Origin: RGIG8745 sp045576655 | GTDB lineage: Bacteria; Bacteroidota; Bacteroidia; Bacteroidales; Bacteroidaceae | NCBI GenBank assembly: GCA_045576655.1 | Contig: JAZNGW010000018.1 | Span: 1 to 64,000, forward strand | DNA: 64,000 nucleotides | Direction: 5' to 3' | Made by a program: the position numbers and the translations under genes | The notes under the pieces: model-generated | The model's database searches: none | The model's input: only the letters and a program-made list of their open reading frames with translations | What the model was told of the DNA's origin: nothing | Shown: in pieces, positions 9,978 to 18,619 of the stretch | Numbering within the stretch: the stretch's first letter is position 1 | Layout of the letters: each line of letters begins with the position of its first letter

Positions 9978-10060
9978 ATAACGCAGTGCGTTTTGTATAT
10001 AATGCAGTGCGTTATGCACATAATGCAGTGTGTTTTGTACATAACGCACTGCAATATATA
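9978..10060. repeat. Array of four dyads at exactly 21-bp spacing (core AACGCAGTGCGTT)
   Basis: Four copies of a near-palindrome (core AAYGCAgTGCGTT) are centred at 9986, 10007, 10028 and 10049, exactly 21 bp apart. The units differ at several bases and are joined by AT-rich linkers (TTGTATAT, ATGCACAT). The array lies between the S9 terminator and the MATE promoter. It has the same architecture, but a different core, as arrays at 38599 and 59368. Spacing of two helical turns suggests protein binding on one DNA face; function unknown. Confidence 0.85.
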
Positions 10061-10240
10061 GTTTTTAGCGAGGATTTGCTTATTTTACATCAGTGCGATT
10101 TGAAGTTTTTTGCTGGTTTCCGATATTTTTTAATGCTGATGAGCATGTCTCTACATTCATTCATGATTTGCAGACGGACAATCAGTGCATTTTTCGTCAT
10201 GTTTTCCCTCCATTTGTTAGGGGCATAAACTAAAAAAATG

Positions 10241-10248
10241 TAACTTTG
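10241..10248 (+). promoter_or_regulatory. Bacteroidales -7 box (TAACTTTG) for the MATE gene
   Basis: TAACTTTG matches TAnnTTTG, with a TTTG at 10213-10216 as a loosely spaced -33 element (24-base gap, a little long). The start codon is 23 bases downstream, so the leader is very short. Confidence 0.6.
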
Positions 10249-10271
10249 TGTCTACATAATTACAACGGATT

Positions 10272-11633
10272 ATGGCAAAGAAGTCACCGAAAGAGTTGGG
10301 AACGGAGAAGATCGGCAAGTTGCTGATGAGGTATGCTGTGCCGGCTGTGATTGCGATGACTGCATCGTCGCTCTACAACATCGTTGACCGCATCTTTATC
10401 GGTCAGGGTGTGGGTGCGCTTGCCATTTCGGGACTGGCGGTGACTTTCCCCATCATGAACCTCTCGGCGGCTTTCGGCGCGATGATTGGTGCCGGCGGTT
10501 CTACGCTGATTTCTGTAAAATTGGGACAGCGCGACTACGACACGGCACAGAACATCCTGGGCAACATCGTGTCGCTTAACGTCATCATCGGTATCATATT
10601 CGCTATTCTTGCCATAACCTTTATTGACCCTATCTTGTATTTCTTCGGGGCGAGCGAGAACACTATTGGTTATGCGCGCGACTACATGCTCATCATCCTG
10701 CTGGGCAATGTGATAACTCACCTTTATCTCGGTCTGAACAGCGTGATTCGTTCTACGGGGCACCCCACTACGGCGATGTTTGCAACTATTGCCACGGTCA
10801 TTATCAACGCTGCGCTTGACCCGCTGTTCATCTACACATTCAGGTGGGGCATTGCCGGAGCGGCATGGGCCACGATTATATCCCAGGCGGTTGCATTGGT
10901 GCTTGTGATGAAAATTCTGAGCAACGAGGATGAGGTGGTGCATTTCAAGAGAGGCATCTACCATCTTAAGAAGCGCATCGTAAAGAATATTCTGTCGATA
11001 GGTATTTCGCCGTTCTGCATGCAACTTTGCGCTTGCTTCGTTGTCATCCTCATAAACAAGGGGTTGCAGAAACACGGGGGTGACCTTGCCATCGGCGCCT
11101 ACGGCATAGTGAACGGTATCACCTTCATGTTCATCATGATTGTGATGGGTATAACTCAGGGCATGCAGCCTATTGCGGGCTACAACTACGGGGCGGAGAA
11201 GTTCGGGCGAGTCACTCAGGTGTTGAAATATTCCGTCCTGTATGCTACGATAGTTATGACTCTCAGTTTCCTTCTGTGCGAGTTTATGCCTGGTCCGCTT
11301 ATCCGGATGTTCACCCAGGACGCTCGTTTGATTGAACTTGCCGAGGAGGGCATGCGCATCATTGTGCTGGTAAACCCTCTAATCGGGTTCCAGATTGTGG
11401 TGGGCCACTTCTTCCAGAGCATCGGTATGCCGAAGAAGAGCATATTCCTGTCGCTTAGCCGCCAGTTGCTGTTTCTCATCCCTATGCTGCTCATCCTGCC
11501 GGAGTTTTTCGGCACCAAAGGCGTGTGGATGAGCATGCCGGCTGCCGACGCCATATCGGCCGTCACTGCAGCCGTGATGATCTGGCAGTTCTACAAGAAC
11601 GGTGCTTTCAAGAACAGGGAGATGGAGATATGA
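10272..11633 (+). CDS. MATE family multidrug/cation efflux transporter
   Basis: This gene encodes 453 residues with about twelve membrane segments throughout, in two homologous halves. The N-terminus (KIGKLLMRYAVPAVIAMTASSLYNIVDRIFIGQ) and the second half (GMQPIAGYNYGAEKFGRV) are standard MATE/MepA-like signatures. The family exports drugs or cationic metabolites by Na+ or H+ antiport across the inner membrane; substrate cannot be read from sequence. It has its own TAnnTTTG promoter and is separated from the next gene by about 120 bases of short direct repeats. Confidence 0.92.
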   Translation: MAKKSPKELGTEKIGKLLMRYAVPAVIAMTASSLYNIVDRIFIGQGVGALAISGLAVTFPIMNLSAAFGAMIGAGGSTLISVKLGQRDYDTAQNILGNIVSLNVIIGIIFAILAITFIDPILYFFGASENTIGYARDYMLIILLGNVITHLYLGLNSVIRSTGHPTTAMFATIATVIINAALDPLFIYTFRWGIAGAAWATIISQAVALVLVMKILSNEDEVVHFKRGIYHLKKRIVKNILSIGISPFCMQLCACFVVILINKGLQKHGGDLAIGAYGIVNGITFMFIMIVMGITQGMQPIAGYNYGAEKFGRVTQVLKYSVLYATIVMTLSFLLCEFMPGPLIRMFTQDARLIELAEEGMRIIVLVNPLIGFQIVVGHFFQSIGMPKKSIFLSLSRQLLFLIPMLLILPEFFGTKGVWMSMPAADAISAVTAAVMIWQFYKNGAFKNREMEI

Positions 11634-11635
11634 TG

Positions 11636-11755
11636 TAAGGAGTCAAGAAGTTAAGGAGTCAAGAAGTCAAGAAGTTAAGAAGTTAAGCGGACAGGCTTCC
11701 GCCCTGCACTCCCAAACCTAATAACCTCAAAACCTAATAACCTCAAAACCTAATA
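11636..11755. repeat. Two short-word tandem repeat arrays
   Basis: 11636-11688 is a degenerate array of 9-bp words built on AAGGAGTCA/AGAAGTTAA. 11714-11755 holds 2.6 copies of the 16-bp unit AAACCTAATAACCTCA. Together they fill most of the gap between the MATE and kinase genes. No hairpin or promoter box is evident here. Confidence 0.8.
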
Positions 11756-11757
11756 TT

Positions 11758-12390
11758 ATGAACAACAATTTTGTTATTACTATCGGACGTGAGTTGGGTA
11801 GCGGTGGCAAGGCCATCGGCGAAATCATTGCCCAGGCTCTTAACGTACCTCTCTATGACAGCCACCTCATCACTCTCGCAGCTAAAGAGAGCGGTCTGAA
11901 CCCTAAGGTTTTCGAGAAGGCTGACGAAGTGACCAACAAGGGATTCCTTGCTACAGTGGCAAGAGGCATCACTGCACCGTTTACAAGTCTTGAGAACTTC
12001 TACGGCAACAGCATCAGCAACAATTCGCTGTTTGAGGTTCAGGCTGAAATTATCCGCAAGAAGGCCGACACGGAGAACTGCGTCATCGTGGGACGCTGTG
12101 CCGACTACGTTCTGCGCGAGCATCCTCGTCACTTGAGCATCTTCGTTCGCGCCAATTACGAAGATCGTGTAAAATTTGTTTGCGACCGTGACATCATCAG
12201 TCGCGAAAAGGCTAAGGACATCATTGAGAAGACCGACAACCAGCGCAGCGAGTACCACGACTTCTACAGCGAAACTAACTGGGGCGACAGCCGTGCCTAC
12301 GACCTTTGCGTCAACAGTTCAATCCTCGGCATAGATAAGACTGCCGAGTTTCTGCTCTACTACGCAAAGAAGGCGTTAGAGATACAATAA
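11758..12390 (+). CDS. Cytidylate kinase-like family protein
   Basis: This gene encodes 210 residues. The N-terminal ITIGRELGSGGKAIGE is a P-loop-like segment as in the Cytidylate_kin2 family. ADEVTNKGF and the lid-like RDIISREKAKDIIEKTD with NQRSEYHDFYS also match. It resembles, but is not, the housekeeping CMP kinase (Cmk): the P-loop lacks the GxxGxGK spacing and the NMP-binding insert is short. Substrate is therefore uncertain; family members are presumed nucleoside-monophosphate kinases. It converges on the phosphatase gene with only 7 bp between stops. Confidence 0.8.
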   Translation: MNNNFVITIGRELGSGGKAIGEIIAQALNVPLYDSHLITLAAKESGLNPKVFEKADEVTNKGFLATVARGITAPFTSLENFYGNSISNNSLFEVQAEIIRKKADTENCVIVGRCADYVLREHPRHLSIFVRANYEDRVKFVCDRDIISREKAKDIIEKTDNQRSEYHDFYSETNWGDSRAYDLCVNSSILGIDKTAEFLLYYAKKALEIQ

Positions 12391-12397
12391 AGACAAT

Positions 12398-12934
12398 TCA
12401 AAAAGTCAGATTGACCACGCTTCCATAGGGCGGAACGGCAGCAAGGGCATTCTCGCGTGTTGCCTGCCCCGCCATTATAAGACCACAAGCAAGGATACCA
12501 CCGTGGCAGAATGCCGCAATGCGCTGGAATCCTTGCTTTTTCTTTTCTTCTACAAACTGGCGGAAGCGCTCCATCTGCTGTGCCAACGATTCTCCTCCAG
12601 GCGATGGTAGATTGACATAGTCGCCTTCGCACCACTCGCGAAAGCGCTCGTCTTCTTTGTAGAGGTCGTCAAAACTCTTCATTTCCCACTCGCCGAAGTT
12701 TAGTTCCTTCAGACGCTCATCCTTCTCCGCATCGGCATATCCGCAGTAGGTAGCAAGCCTGACCGCACGAGAGAGCGGACTGGTGAATGCTGCATCGAAG
12801 CGCAAACCCTCAAGTCGCGCCTTCACCTCCTCTGCCTCCGTCTCAAAGGTGTCATTTAGTGCCACATCCGTGCTTCCGTAGCACGTACCTTTAGCCACTG
12901 CCACCGAGGTGTGTCGTATAAGATATAATTCCAT
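12398..12934 (-). CDS. cobC: Histidine phosphatase, alpha-ribazole phosphatase-like
   Basis: This gene encodes 178 residues. The N-terminal LYLIRHTSVA is the phosphate-binding RHG-type motif with Thr replacing Gly, as in many CobC proteins. GTCYGSTDVAL fits the CobC subgroup. FTSPLSRAVRLA, LNFGEWE and AFCHGGIL supply the second arginine, acid and histidine of the branch-1 histidine phosphatase fold. CobC removes phosphate from alpha-ribazole-5'-P in cobamide synthesis. No other cobalamin gene is nearby, so a general phosphatase role remains possible. It lies 15 bp after the TonB-C gene on the same strand. Confidence 0.75.
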   Translation of the reverse strand: MELYLIRHTSVAVAKGTCYGSTDVALNDTFETEAEEVKARLEGLRFDAAFTSPLSRAVRLATYCGYADAEKDERLKELNFGEWEMKSFDDLYKEDERFREWCEGDYVNLPSPGGESLAQQMERFRQFVEEKKKQGFQRIAAFCHGGILACGLIMAGQATRENALAAVPPYGSVVNLTF

Positions 12935-12949
12935 GAATCTCTCAGTCCT

Positions 12950-13375
12950 TTAAACGTCTACAGTGTCGAGAGTGACAAACGACAGTCTGCCGCGACGGAT
13001 TGGAAACGTCAGGCGATAACGACTCTTAACCTTCCGCTTGCCCACAGTTGCCGGCTTAAACTTCATCTTCTTAGCCACCCTGACGGCCTCTTTGTCATAG
13101 TCGGCACCTACACTCCTCACTACACGGAAGTCGTCCACCTTACCCTTTTCGTTTATGACAACATCTATTACTATATCCCCCTTCACATTTCTGTCACAAA
13201 CAGGCGGATTCTTGTAATTCTTCTTAATGAATCGTTCCAGTCCCTCGCTCCCATCTTTAAACTTCGGAGCCGTCTGCTCCTCACGCGGACGAACATCACG
13301 CCGATAGCCGAAGAACTGGGCGTCTGCACTAACTGCCGACATCAAGAGAACGAATAACAATATATACTTCACCAC
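12950..13375 (-). CDS. Small secreted TonB C-terminal-domain protein
   Basis: This gene encodes 141 residues. A cleavable signal (YILLFVLLMSAVSADAQ) is followed by a TonB_C-type domain: GLERFIKKNYKNPPVCDRNVKGDIVIDVVINEKGKVDDFRVV and AVRVAKKMKFKPATVGKRKV. Unlike energy-transducing TonB it lacks an uncleaved N-terminal anchor and the proline-rich spacer, so it probably does not bridge the envelope itself. Soluble or outer-membrane proteins with a lone TonB_C domain are common in Bacteroidota and their role is not established. It is likely cotranscribed with the phosphatase gene downstream of it. Confidence 0.78.
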   Translation of the reverse strand: MVKYILLFVLLMSAVSADAQFFGYRRDVRPREEQTAPKFKDGSEGLERFIKKNYKNPPVCDRNVKGDIVIDVVINEKGKVDDFRVVRSVGADYDKEAVRVAKKMKFKPATVGKRKVKSRYRLTFPIRRGRLSFVTLDTVDV

Positions 13376-13477
13376 TACTAATACTTTTTTAGGTTACGGA
13401 CGTAAAATTACATTTTTCCGCCGAATCAGCAAAAAGAGACTCTCTGATTCTTTTATCCATCAGAGCATCGGGCAAGG

Positions 13478-13511
13478 TGTCCGCTAACGGACACCTGTTC
13501 GGCACCGAACA
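13478..13511 (+). promoter_or_regulatory. Two tandem 16-bp dyads, likely binding sites of the sigma54 activator
   Basis: TGTCCGCTAACGGACA (13478-13493) and TGTTCGGCACCGAACA (13496-13511) are perfect or near-perfect inverted repeats with the shared form TGTYCGNNANCGRACA. They are centred 18 bp apart and about 80-100 bases upstream of the predicted start of the -24/-12 promoter, the usual position for enhancer-binding-protein sites. The first dyad extends to 13475-13496 with 9-bp arms. A related dyad lies before the regulator gene at 23372. The assignment to that regulator is inference. Confidence 0.65.
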
Positions 13512-13556
13512 CACCGCGCATACGTTTCATCGCTGATTTTCAAGGATTTAAAGTTG

Positions 13557-13571
13557 TGGCACGTATTTTGC
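13557..13571 (+). promoter_or_regulatory. Sigma54 (-24/-12) promoter of the efflux operon
   Basis: TGGCACG-TATT-TTGC has GG at 13558-13559 and GC at 13570-13571 with exactly ten bases between, the invariant RpoN promoter geometry. The predicted start is near 13583, 31 bases before the adaptor gene. The operon's own downstream end encodes a sigma54-type activator, which supports the call. Confidence 0.85.
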
Positions 13572-13613
13572 TATATACATAGGGCAGATGTCGCAAATAA
13601 TACTTAAAAGAAT

Positions 13614-14885
13614 ATGAACGAAAACAACACAATGGACAGAATCATCACCGACGAGGAGAAACGAAAGCGTAAAATCCTCCGCCTGTCCAAAATCGGTGCA
13701 GGCATAGTTGCGGGAGGAATCGCCATCTATGCCATATCGCAGTTCATGCGTACAAGCGTGAGTCTTGACAACCTCACCGTCAACGAAATCAGCCGCGGCA
13801 CCATCGAAACCACAATCAACGCCAACGGAACCGTGGTGCCTGAATTTGAAGAGGCTATAATCACTCCCATCAGCACAAAGATTCTGAAGGTCTACGCACA
13901 GAGCGGCGAGATTGTGGATGAAGGCACTCCGCTTCTACAGCTCGACTTGCAGACAGCGCAGACCAACTATGCCAAGCAGCTCGACGAGTATCGCATGAAG
14001 CAACTTCAGACCGAGCAGTTGAGAGCCAACAAGCGGACGCAGCTGAGCGATCGCGAGATGCAAATCAAGGTGTCGCAGATGCAACTCGGCCGCCTCGAAG
14101 TGGAACTCCGCAACGAGCGCTATCTCGACAGCATAGGCTCAGGCACTATGGACCGAGTGCGACAGGCGGAACTCGCCGTCAATACCGCACGCCTCGAACT
14201 GGAGCAGATGCGTCAGCGATTTGACAACGAGCGCAAAGTAAGCGAGGCGGACATGCAACTCAAACAACTCGAAAACAATATCTTTGCAAAGAGTCTGGAA
14301 GAGACACGCCGCACTCTCGAAGGTGCAGAAATCCGTTCGCCACGCCGCGCCACACTGACCTACATCTGCAACGAGGAGATAGGCACACAGATCAGCGCCG
14401 GCACCAAGGTGGCTGTGGTGAGCGACCTGACTTCCTTCAAGCTACAGTGCAACATAGCCGACGCCTACAGCGACCAGGTGCGCAGCGGCGGCAAAGTCGT
14501 CGTGAAGATAGGCAGCACCAATCTGCCTGGCACCATCAGCAGTGTCACCCCTATGAGCGAGAACGGACTCATCAAGTTCAACGTGACGCTTGAGGAACCC
14601 GACCACAGCAAACTGCGCTCCGGACTGCGTGCCGATGTCCATGTGCTCACGTCAATCAAGGACAACGTACTGCGCATCAAGAACTCCTCGTTCTACAAAG
14701 GTCCCGACACCTACCAGTTGTTCGTGCTCACCGGCAACGGCACGGCTGAAAAGCGCTCCGTGCGACTTGGCGACTGCAACTTCGACTTCATCGAGGTGCT
14801 CGAAGGACTCAACGAAGGCGACCGCGTAATCATCAGCGACATGAGCAGCTACTCATCCATAGCCGAAATAAAGATTAAGGAATAA
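13614..14885 (+). CDS. HlyD/RND-type periplasmic adaptor subunit
   Basis: This gene encodes 423 residues; ATG 13614, with 13632 (MDRIITDEE) also possible. One N-terminal membrane anchor (IGAGIVAGGIAIYAISQF) is followed by a biotinyl-lipoyl-like half (GTVVPEFEEAIITPIST, AQSGEIVDEGTPLLQLD) and a long alpha-hairpin at about 115-225 rich in Gln/Glu/Arg. The second lipoyl half (AEIRSPRRATLTYI) and a beta-barrel follow. This is the adaptor that joins an inner-membrane ABC pump to a TolC-like channel, as MacA does. It is first in the operon directly behind the sigma54 promoter. Confidence 0.9.
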   Translation: MNENNTMDRIITDEEKRKRKILRLSKIGAGIVAGGIAIYAISQFMRTSVSLDNLTVNEISRGTIETTINANGTVVPEFEEAIITPISTKILKVYAQSGEIVDEGTPLLQLDLQTAQTNYAKQLDEYRMKQLQTEQLRANKRTQLSDREMQIKVSQMQLGRLEVELRNERYLDSIGSGTMDRVRQAELAVNTARLELEQMRQRFDNERKVSEADMQLKQLENNIFAKSLEETRRTLEGAEIRSPRRATLTYICNEEIGTQISAGTKVAVVSDLTSFKLQCNIADAYSDQVRSGGKVVVKIGSTNLPGTISSVTPMSENGLIKFNVTLEEPDHSKLRSGLRADVHVLTSIKDNVLRIKNSSFYKGPDTYQLFVLTGNGTAEKRSVRLGDCNFDFIEVLEGLNEGDRVIISDMSSYSSIAEIKIKE

Positions 14886-14897
14886 GAGCAACCATAC

Positions 14898-14969
14898 GGG
14901 GCAGGATTTGATTTTAGTTTAACAATAGTGTAATAGGGAATCTCAACACAACGTTTCACTTCCTGCCCC
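14898..14969 (+). other. Long-loop inverted repeat between adaptor and ATPase genes
   Basis: GGGGCAGGA (14898-14906) pairs perfectly with TCCTGCCCC (14961-14969) across a 54-base AT-rich loop inside the 146-bp gap. No T-run follows, so it is not a classic terminator. It might stabilise or process the polycistronic mRNA. Confidence 0.5.
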
Positions 14970-15031
14970 TATCAGATTTTCTCGGAACACTCCTAAGATT
15001 CAGATAACAACAAAAGAAAAAACAAATAATT

Positions 15032-15709
15032 ATGGAAACAATCATCAAACTAACAGGCATCAACAAGATTTATCGTACAGACGAAGTGGAGACTCAGGCT
15101 CTCGAAAACATCAACATCGAAGTAAAGAAAGGCGAATTTCTCAGCATCATGGGACCATCAGGATGTGGCAAGTCCACACTGCTCAACATCATGGGTCTGC
15201 TCGACAACCCCACATCTGGAAGCATCGAACTCTCAGGCACCCTCATCGACCCAAAGATGAGCGACAACGCACTGGCGGCATTCCGCAACAGCACACTCGG
15301 ATTCGTGTTCCAGTCGTTCCACCTAATCAACTCCCTCAACGTGCTCGACAACGTGGAACTTCCGCTCATCTATCGTGGCATGGGCAGCAGCCAACGCTCC
15401 CGTCTCGCCAAGGAAGTCATCGATCGCGTCGGACTGAGCCACCGCATGAAGCACACACCAGTACAACTCTCAGGTGGTCAGTGCCAGCGCGTAGCCATAG
15501 CACGTGCCATAGTCGGCAATCCTGAAATCATCCTTGCCGACGAGCCTACAGGAAACCTCGACTCGAAGATGGGTGCAGAAATCATGGAACTCCTCCATCG
15601 CCTCAACAAGGAAGACGGACGCACCATCGTGATGGTGACTCACAACGAGCAGCAAGCACGTCAGACCGACCGTATCATCAAAATGCTCGACGGAAGACAG
15701 ATTGGATGA
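15032..15709 (+). CDS. ABC transporter ATPase, MacB/LolD class
   Basis: This gene encodes 225 residues, a single nucleotide-binding domain. Walker A is GPSGCGKST, the Q-loop is FVFQSFHLINSL, the signature is LSGGQCQRVAIARAI, Walker B is ILADEPTGNLD, and the H-loop histidine is in VMVTHNE. The class powers mechanotransmission-type exporters (MacB, LolCDE, FtsX-like) rather than classic importers. It is the only ATPase gene for four permease genes downstream, so it probably serves more than one permease pair. Confidence 0.93.
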   Translation: METIIKLTGINKIYRTDEVETQALENINIEVKKGEFLSIMGPSGCGKSTLLNIMGLLDNPTSGSIELSGTLIDPKMSDNALAAFRNSTLGFVFQSFHLINSLNVLDNVELPLIYRGMGSSQRSRLAKEVIDRVGLSHRMKHTPVQLSGGQCQRVAIARAIVGNPEIILADEPTGNLDSKMGAEIMELLHRLNKEDGRTIVMVTHNEQQARQTDRIIKMLDGRQIG

Positions 15710-15712
15710 ACT

Positions 15713-15788
15713 TAATTATGAATTAGGAATTAGGAGTTATGAATTAGGAGTTCTCCGATTATTCCGAATACTCTGATTACTCCGACTA
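15713..15788. repeat. 9-bp word array before the first permease
   Basis: The left part repeats GAATTAGGA/ATTAGGAGT; the right part repeats TCCGATTAT-like words (TCCGATTAT, TCCGAATAC, TCTGATTAC, TCCGACTAT). The right part and the CCCCAACAGC that follows recur almost unchanged before the third permease at 18620-18752. Confidence 0.8.
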
Positions 15789-15800
15789 TCCCCAACAGCA

Positions 15801-17105
15801 ATGAAAACAACCATCAAGCAAACCCTCGCGATGATTCGTGAGAACCGATTGTTCACAGGCATATATATTATAGGTACAGCCGTGGCGATAGCATCGACTA
15901 TGGTCATCGCCATCATCCTCTATGTAAAGATTGCCAACGTCTATCCCGAAGTGAACCGCAACAACACATACTACCTGCAACGTGCATCGTTCGTCACAAA
16001 GGATAACGGAGGCACAAACACCTGGTCTTTCTCCGACGAAGCAATGAAAGAATGGTGGTACGGTGTGAAGAACGCTAAGACAGTCAGCGGCAACAAGAAA
16101 GCGACAGTACTACTGTCTTCACAGTTGAAGTCCAAATCAGCCGAGTTCGCAGCAAAATACACCGACCCTGGATTCTTCAAGATATTTGAATACCAGTTCA
16201 TCGAAGGCCGCCCTTTCACTCAGGAAGAGTTCGAAAGCATGCAGAAAGTCGTGGTTATCAGCGACAATGCCGCCCGCGAACTTTTCCACACCGACACTGG
16301 CGTGACGGGTAAGGACATATATATGAACAAAGACACACTCCAAGTTGTCGGAGTAGTCAAAAGCGCGAGTCCGCTCACTCCATACGCCTATGCCGACATG
16401 TTCTACCCTTACACCCACGGCAATAACAACCACGACAGTAACAACATCTATTACGGACCGCTCGAAGCAGTGTTCCTCACCGAATCAGGCGAACAGGCAT
16501 CGCTCCTTCGTGAAGAGATTTCCGAAATTGTGCGCAAATGGAACCTCACAAACGACAGGTACGACCTTAAGATAGGCGACCAGCCCGTTTCGCACATATC
16601 ATCAGTGATCAACGACCTCGGAAGCAAAGACAGTTGGGCAATTGACAACATCGACAGTGCACCGGTCATCCGAAAACTCCTCCTCATCTTCCTTGCCCTG
16701 CTCTTCGTACCGGCAATAAACCTGAGCGGAATGATTTCGCGCCGCATGGAAGGACGCCTGGCTGAGATGGGAGTGCGCAAGTCGTTTGGAGCAACACGCT
16801 CCAGTCTGCTCCGTCAGGTGCTGAATGAGAACCTCATCCTCACCGTCATTGGCGGACTCTTCGGACTCGCCATCGCATGGGCCATCCTCATCTCCGGATA
16901 CCGTTGGCTGTTCGACCTCTTCACTTCGGGAAACACCTATCCTACATCTGTCGATTCGTTCATATCGATGGAAATGCTCATGTCGCCAACGGTGTTCGCC
17001 ATCGCTTTCGCCGTATGTCTCATCCTCAACATCATCTCCGCCCTCATCCCTGCATGGCTCTCACTTCGCAAACCTATAGTGGAGTCAATGAATGAGAAGA
17101 GATAG
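15801..17105 (+). CDS. FtsX/MacB-type ABC permease A1
   Basis: This gene encodes 434 residues with the four-helix MacB/FtsX plan. One N-terminal helix (TGIYIIGTAVAIASTMVIAI) is followed by a periplasmic MacB_PCD-like domain of about 240 residues and three C-terminal helices (LLLIFLALLFVPAINLSGM, GGLFGLAIAWAILISG, IAFAVCLILNIISALIPAW). MEGRLAEMGVRKSFGATRS is the conserved cytoplasmic coupling segment. It is a close paralogue of the gene at 18753: N-terminus, coupling segment and tail (SLRKPIVESMNE) are nearly identical, also at DNA level. It probably pairs with the neighbouring permease B1. Confidence 0.88.
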   Translation: MKTTIKQTLAMIRENRLFTGIYIIGTAVAIASTMVIAIILYVKIANVYPEVNRNNTYYLQRASFVTKDNGGTNTWSFSDEAMKEWWYGVKNAKTVSGNKKATVLLSSQLKSKSAEFAAKYTDPGFFKIFEYQFIEGRPFTQEEFESMQKVVVISDNAARELFHTDTGVTGKDIYMNKDTLQVVGVVKSASPLTPYAYADMFYPYTHGNNNHDSNNIYYGPLEAVFLTESGEQASLLREEISEIVRKWNLTNDRYDLKIGDQPVSHISSVINDLGSKDSWAIDNIDSAPVIRKLLLIFLALLFVPAINLSGMISRRMEGRLAEMGVRKSFGATRSSLLRQVLNENLILTVIGGLFGLAIAWAILISGYRWLFDLFTSGNTYPTSVDSFISMEMLMSPTVFAIAFAVCLILNIISALIPAWLSLRKPIVESMNEKR

Positions 17106-17119
17106 AAAAAGAATAAAAT

Positions 17120-17166
17120 GATTCCGAAGAATCTGAATATTCCGAATAATCTGAAAACTCCGATAA
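17120..17166. repeat. 9-bp word array (ATTCCGAAT type)
   Basis: Five consecutive 9-mers follow one pattern: ATTCCGAAG, AATCTGAAT, ATTCCGAAT, AATCTGAAA, ACTCCGATA. The same word family appears at 15750, 18678 and 21551. Confidence 0.82.
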
Positions 17167-17179
17167 AACAGAACCCACA

Positions 17180-18616
17180 ATGAAAACAACCAATAATAAG
17201 TTACTCCCCTCTTGGGGGAGGTTAGGAGGGGGCTGTCTCCTCGCCTTCAAATCCCTTTGGTCACGCCGCAAGCGCAATGCGTGGCTCTTTGCCGAACTCA
17301 TCCTCGTCACTATAGTATGCTGGTGGGTACTCGACCCCGTCATCGTCACCCTCTACCACAAGAACCTGCCGTTAGGCTACGACAAAGACCGTCTGTGCTT
17401 AGTGGTATTGGGCATAGACCCTTCGCTATACAAACCAGGCGACAACTTTGAAGAACTGCAGGAACAATTCATTAAGCGTTTCAAGACAGACTTCACCACC
17501 GCCGATGTGGAGTATATATGTACTATGGGACAACGCTATCTTGAGAGTCCGGGAGGACAAAGCAATATTTACTATTCAGACACAACAAAATCAGTGATGG
17601 AGCAAGTGCAGCAAACAAATCAAAACACTACGGCATTAGTCCGTCACATCACCTTCGTAAAGGGTGAACCATTCCTCGAAACCCACGGCATCAAGATGCT
17701 TTACGGCGAGGAGGACACCAAACGTTACATCCAGAACCCTGACTTGTTCGGTACGGGCGACAATGTTATTGTTATCTCCCGTGCCACCGCGAAGTGGTAC
17801 TTCGGCAAGGACGATGCCGTAGGCGAATATCTGTACTATCACAATAACCGCAAAGTGGAAGTAGACGGACACGATGAGTACCTGCCATACAATCATCCGC
17901 TGAGAATCATCGGAGTCTATGACGATGTGCGCACCAGCGAGAGCCGCCATGACGAATTTACACGTCTCGCACCAGAAAAAGCAAGTTTCATTGTCGTGCG
18001 TCTGAAGGACGGTGCCAACGTGGAAGCATACTGCAACATGGTGAGGGAAAAGGCCAAGGACAACTACGCTGTAGGTTGCATAGGTCTCAACAGTATCACC
18101 TCTTACGACCAGCTCATGGATGAAAACTCATACAACAGCGGCTACACCAACAAACTGCGCTTCAACATTGCCCTTGCCGCACTCTTCCTTTTCAGCCTCA
18201 GCCTCGGCGTGATAGGCACATTCTGGATGCAAACCAAGCAACGCCGTGGCGAAGTGGGCGTGATGCGTTCGTTCGGAGCAAGCCGCAACAGCATAATGCG
18301 CTTGATCGTCAGCGAGGGCGCAATGCTCGCCACAGCCAGCGTTGTCATAGGTTGCCTCATCTACTTGCAGTACGCCATCAAGGAAGGACTCAACCTCGGA
18401 TTCTACAATTCGATGGAGAACGAAGACGGTTCTCCGCTGACGGTAAGTATTGAGAACGCCTCTAATCTTGACTGGGTGAACACCTTCAGCGACCACTTCC
18501 TGATAGTCTCCGCCATTATCTACCTCATCATCCTCGCCGTGGTCATCATCGGAGTGAGCATCCCAGCTAAGCGACTCAGCAGCATACCGCCTGTAGATGC
18601 GTTGAGGGAAGAATGA
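17180..18616 (+). CDS. FtsX/MacB-type ABC permease B1
   Basis: This gene encodes 478 residues. The core begins at LAFKSLWSRRKRNAWLF and continues with a first helix (LILVTIVCWWVLDPVIV), a periplasmic domain, and three C-terminal helices (LAALFLFSLSLGVIGTF, ASVVIGCLIYLQYAI, IIYLIILAVVIIGVSI). RRGEVGVMRSFGASRNS is the coupling segment. The first 15-18 residues (NNKLLPSWGRLGGG) are encoded by a C/G-rich REP-like element (17201-17232), and no other ATG is available. The gene at 20157 is its paralogue. It probably works with A1 and the single ATPase in a tripartite exporter. Confidence 0.87.
   Translation: MKTTNNKLLPSWGRLGGGCLLAFKSLWSRRKRNAWLFAELILVTIVCWWVLDPVIVTLYHKNLPLGYDKDRLCLVVLGIDPSLYKPGDNFEELQEQFIKRFKTDFTTADVEYICTMGQRYLESPGGQSNIYYSDTTKSVMEQVQQTNQNTTALVRHITFVKGEPFLETHGIKMLYGEEDTKRYIQNPDLFGTGDNVIVISRATAKWYFGKDDAVGEYLYYHNNRKVEVDGHDEYLPYNHPLRIIGVYDDVRTSESRHDEFTRLAPEKASFIVVRLKDGANVEAYCNMVREKAKDNYAVGCIGLNSITSYDQLMDENSYNSGYTNKLRFNIALAALFLFSLSLGVIGTFWMQTKQRRGEVGVMRSFGASRNSIMRLIVSEGAMLATASVVIGCLIYLQYAIKEGLNLGFYNSMENEDGSPLTVSIENASNLDWVNTFSDHFLIVSAIIYLIILAVVIIGVSIPAKRLSSIPPVDALREE
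17201..17232. repeat. REP-like C/G-rich hairpin element inside the B1 start
   Basis: CTCCCCTCTTGGGGGAGG followed by TTAGGAGGGGGCT forms a short hairpin plus a G-run arm. It is translated in frame just after the start codon. Related sequences occur at 20051, 20187, 21643 and 23821. Confidence 0.65.
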
Positions 18617-18619
18617 ATT

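Noticed and set aside
9986..10228. Possible 80-residue ORF with a repeating FVYNAVRYAHNAV pattern
   Set aside because: The repetition comes from the 21-bp dyad array read in frame (21 = 7 codons). There is no signal, family or suitable start, and the array recurs elsewhere without an open frame.
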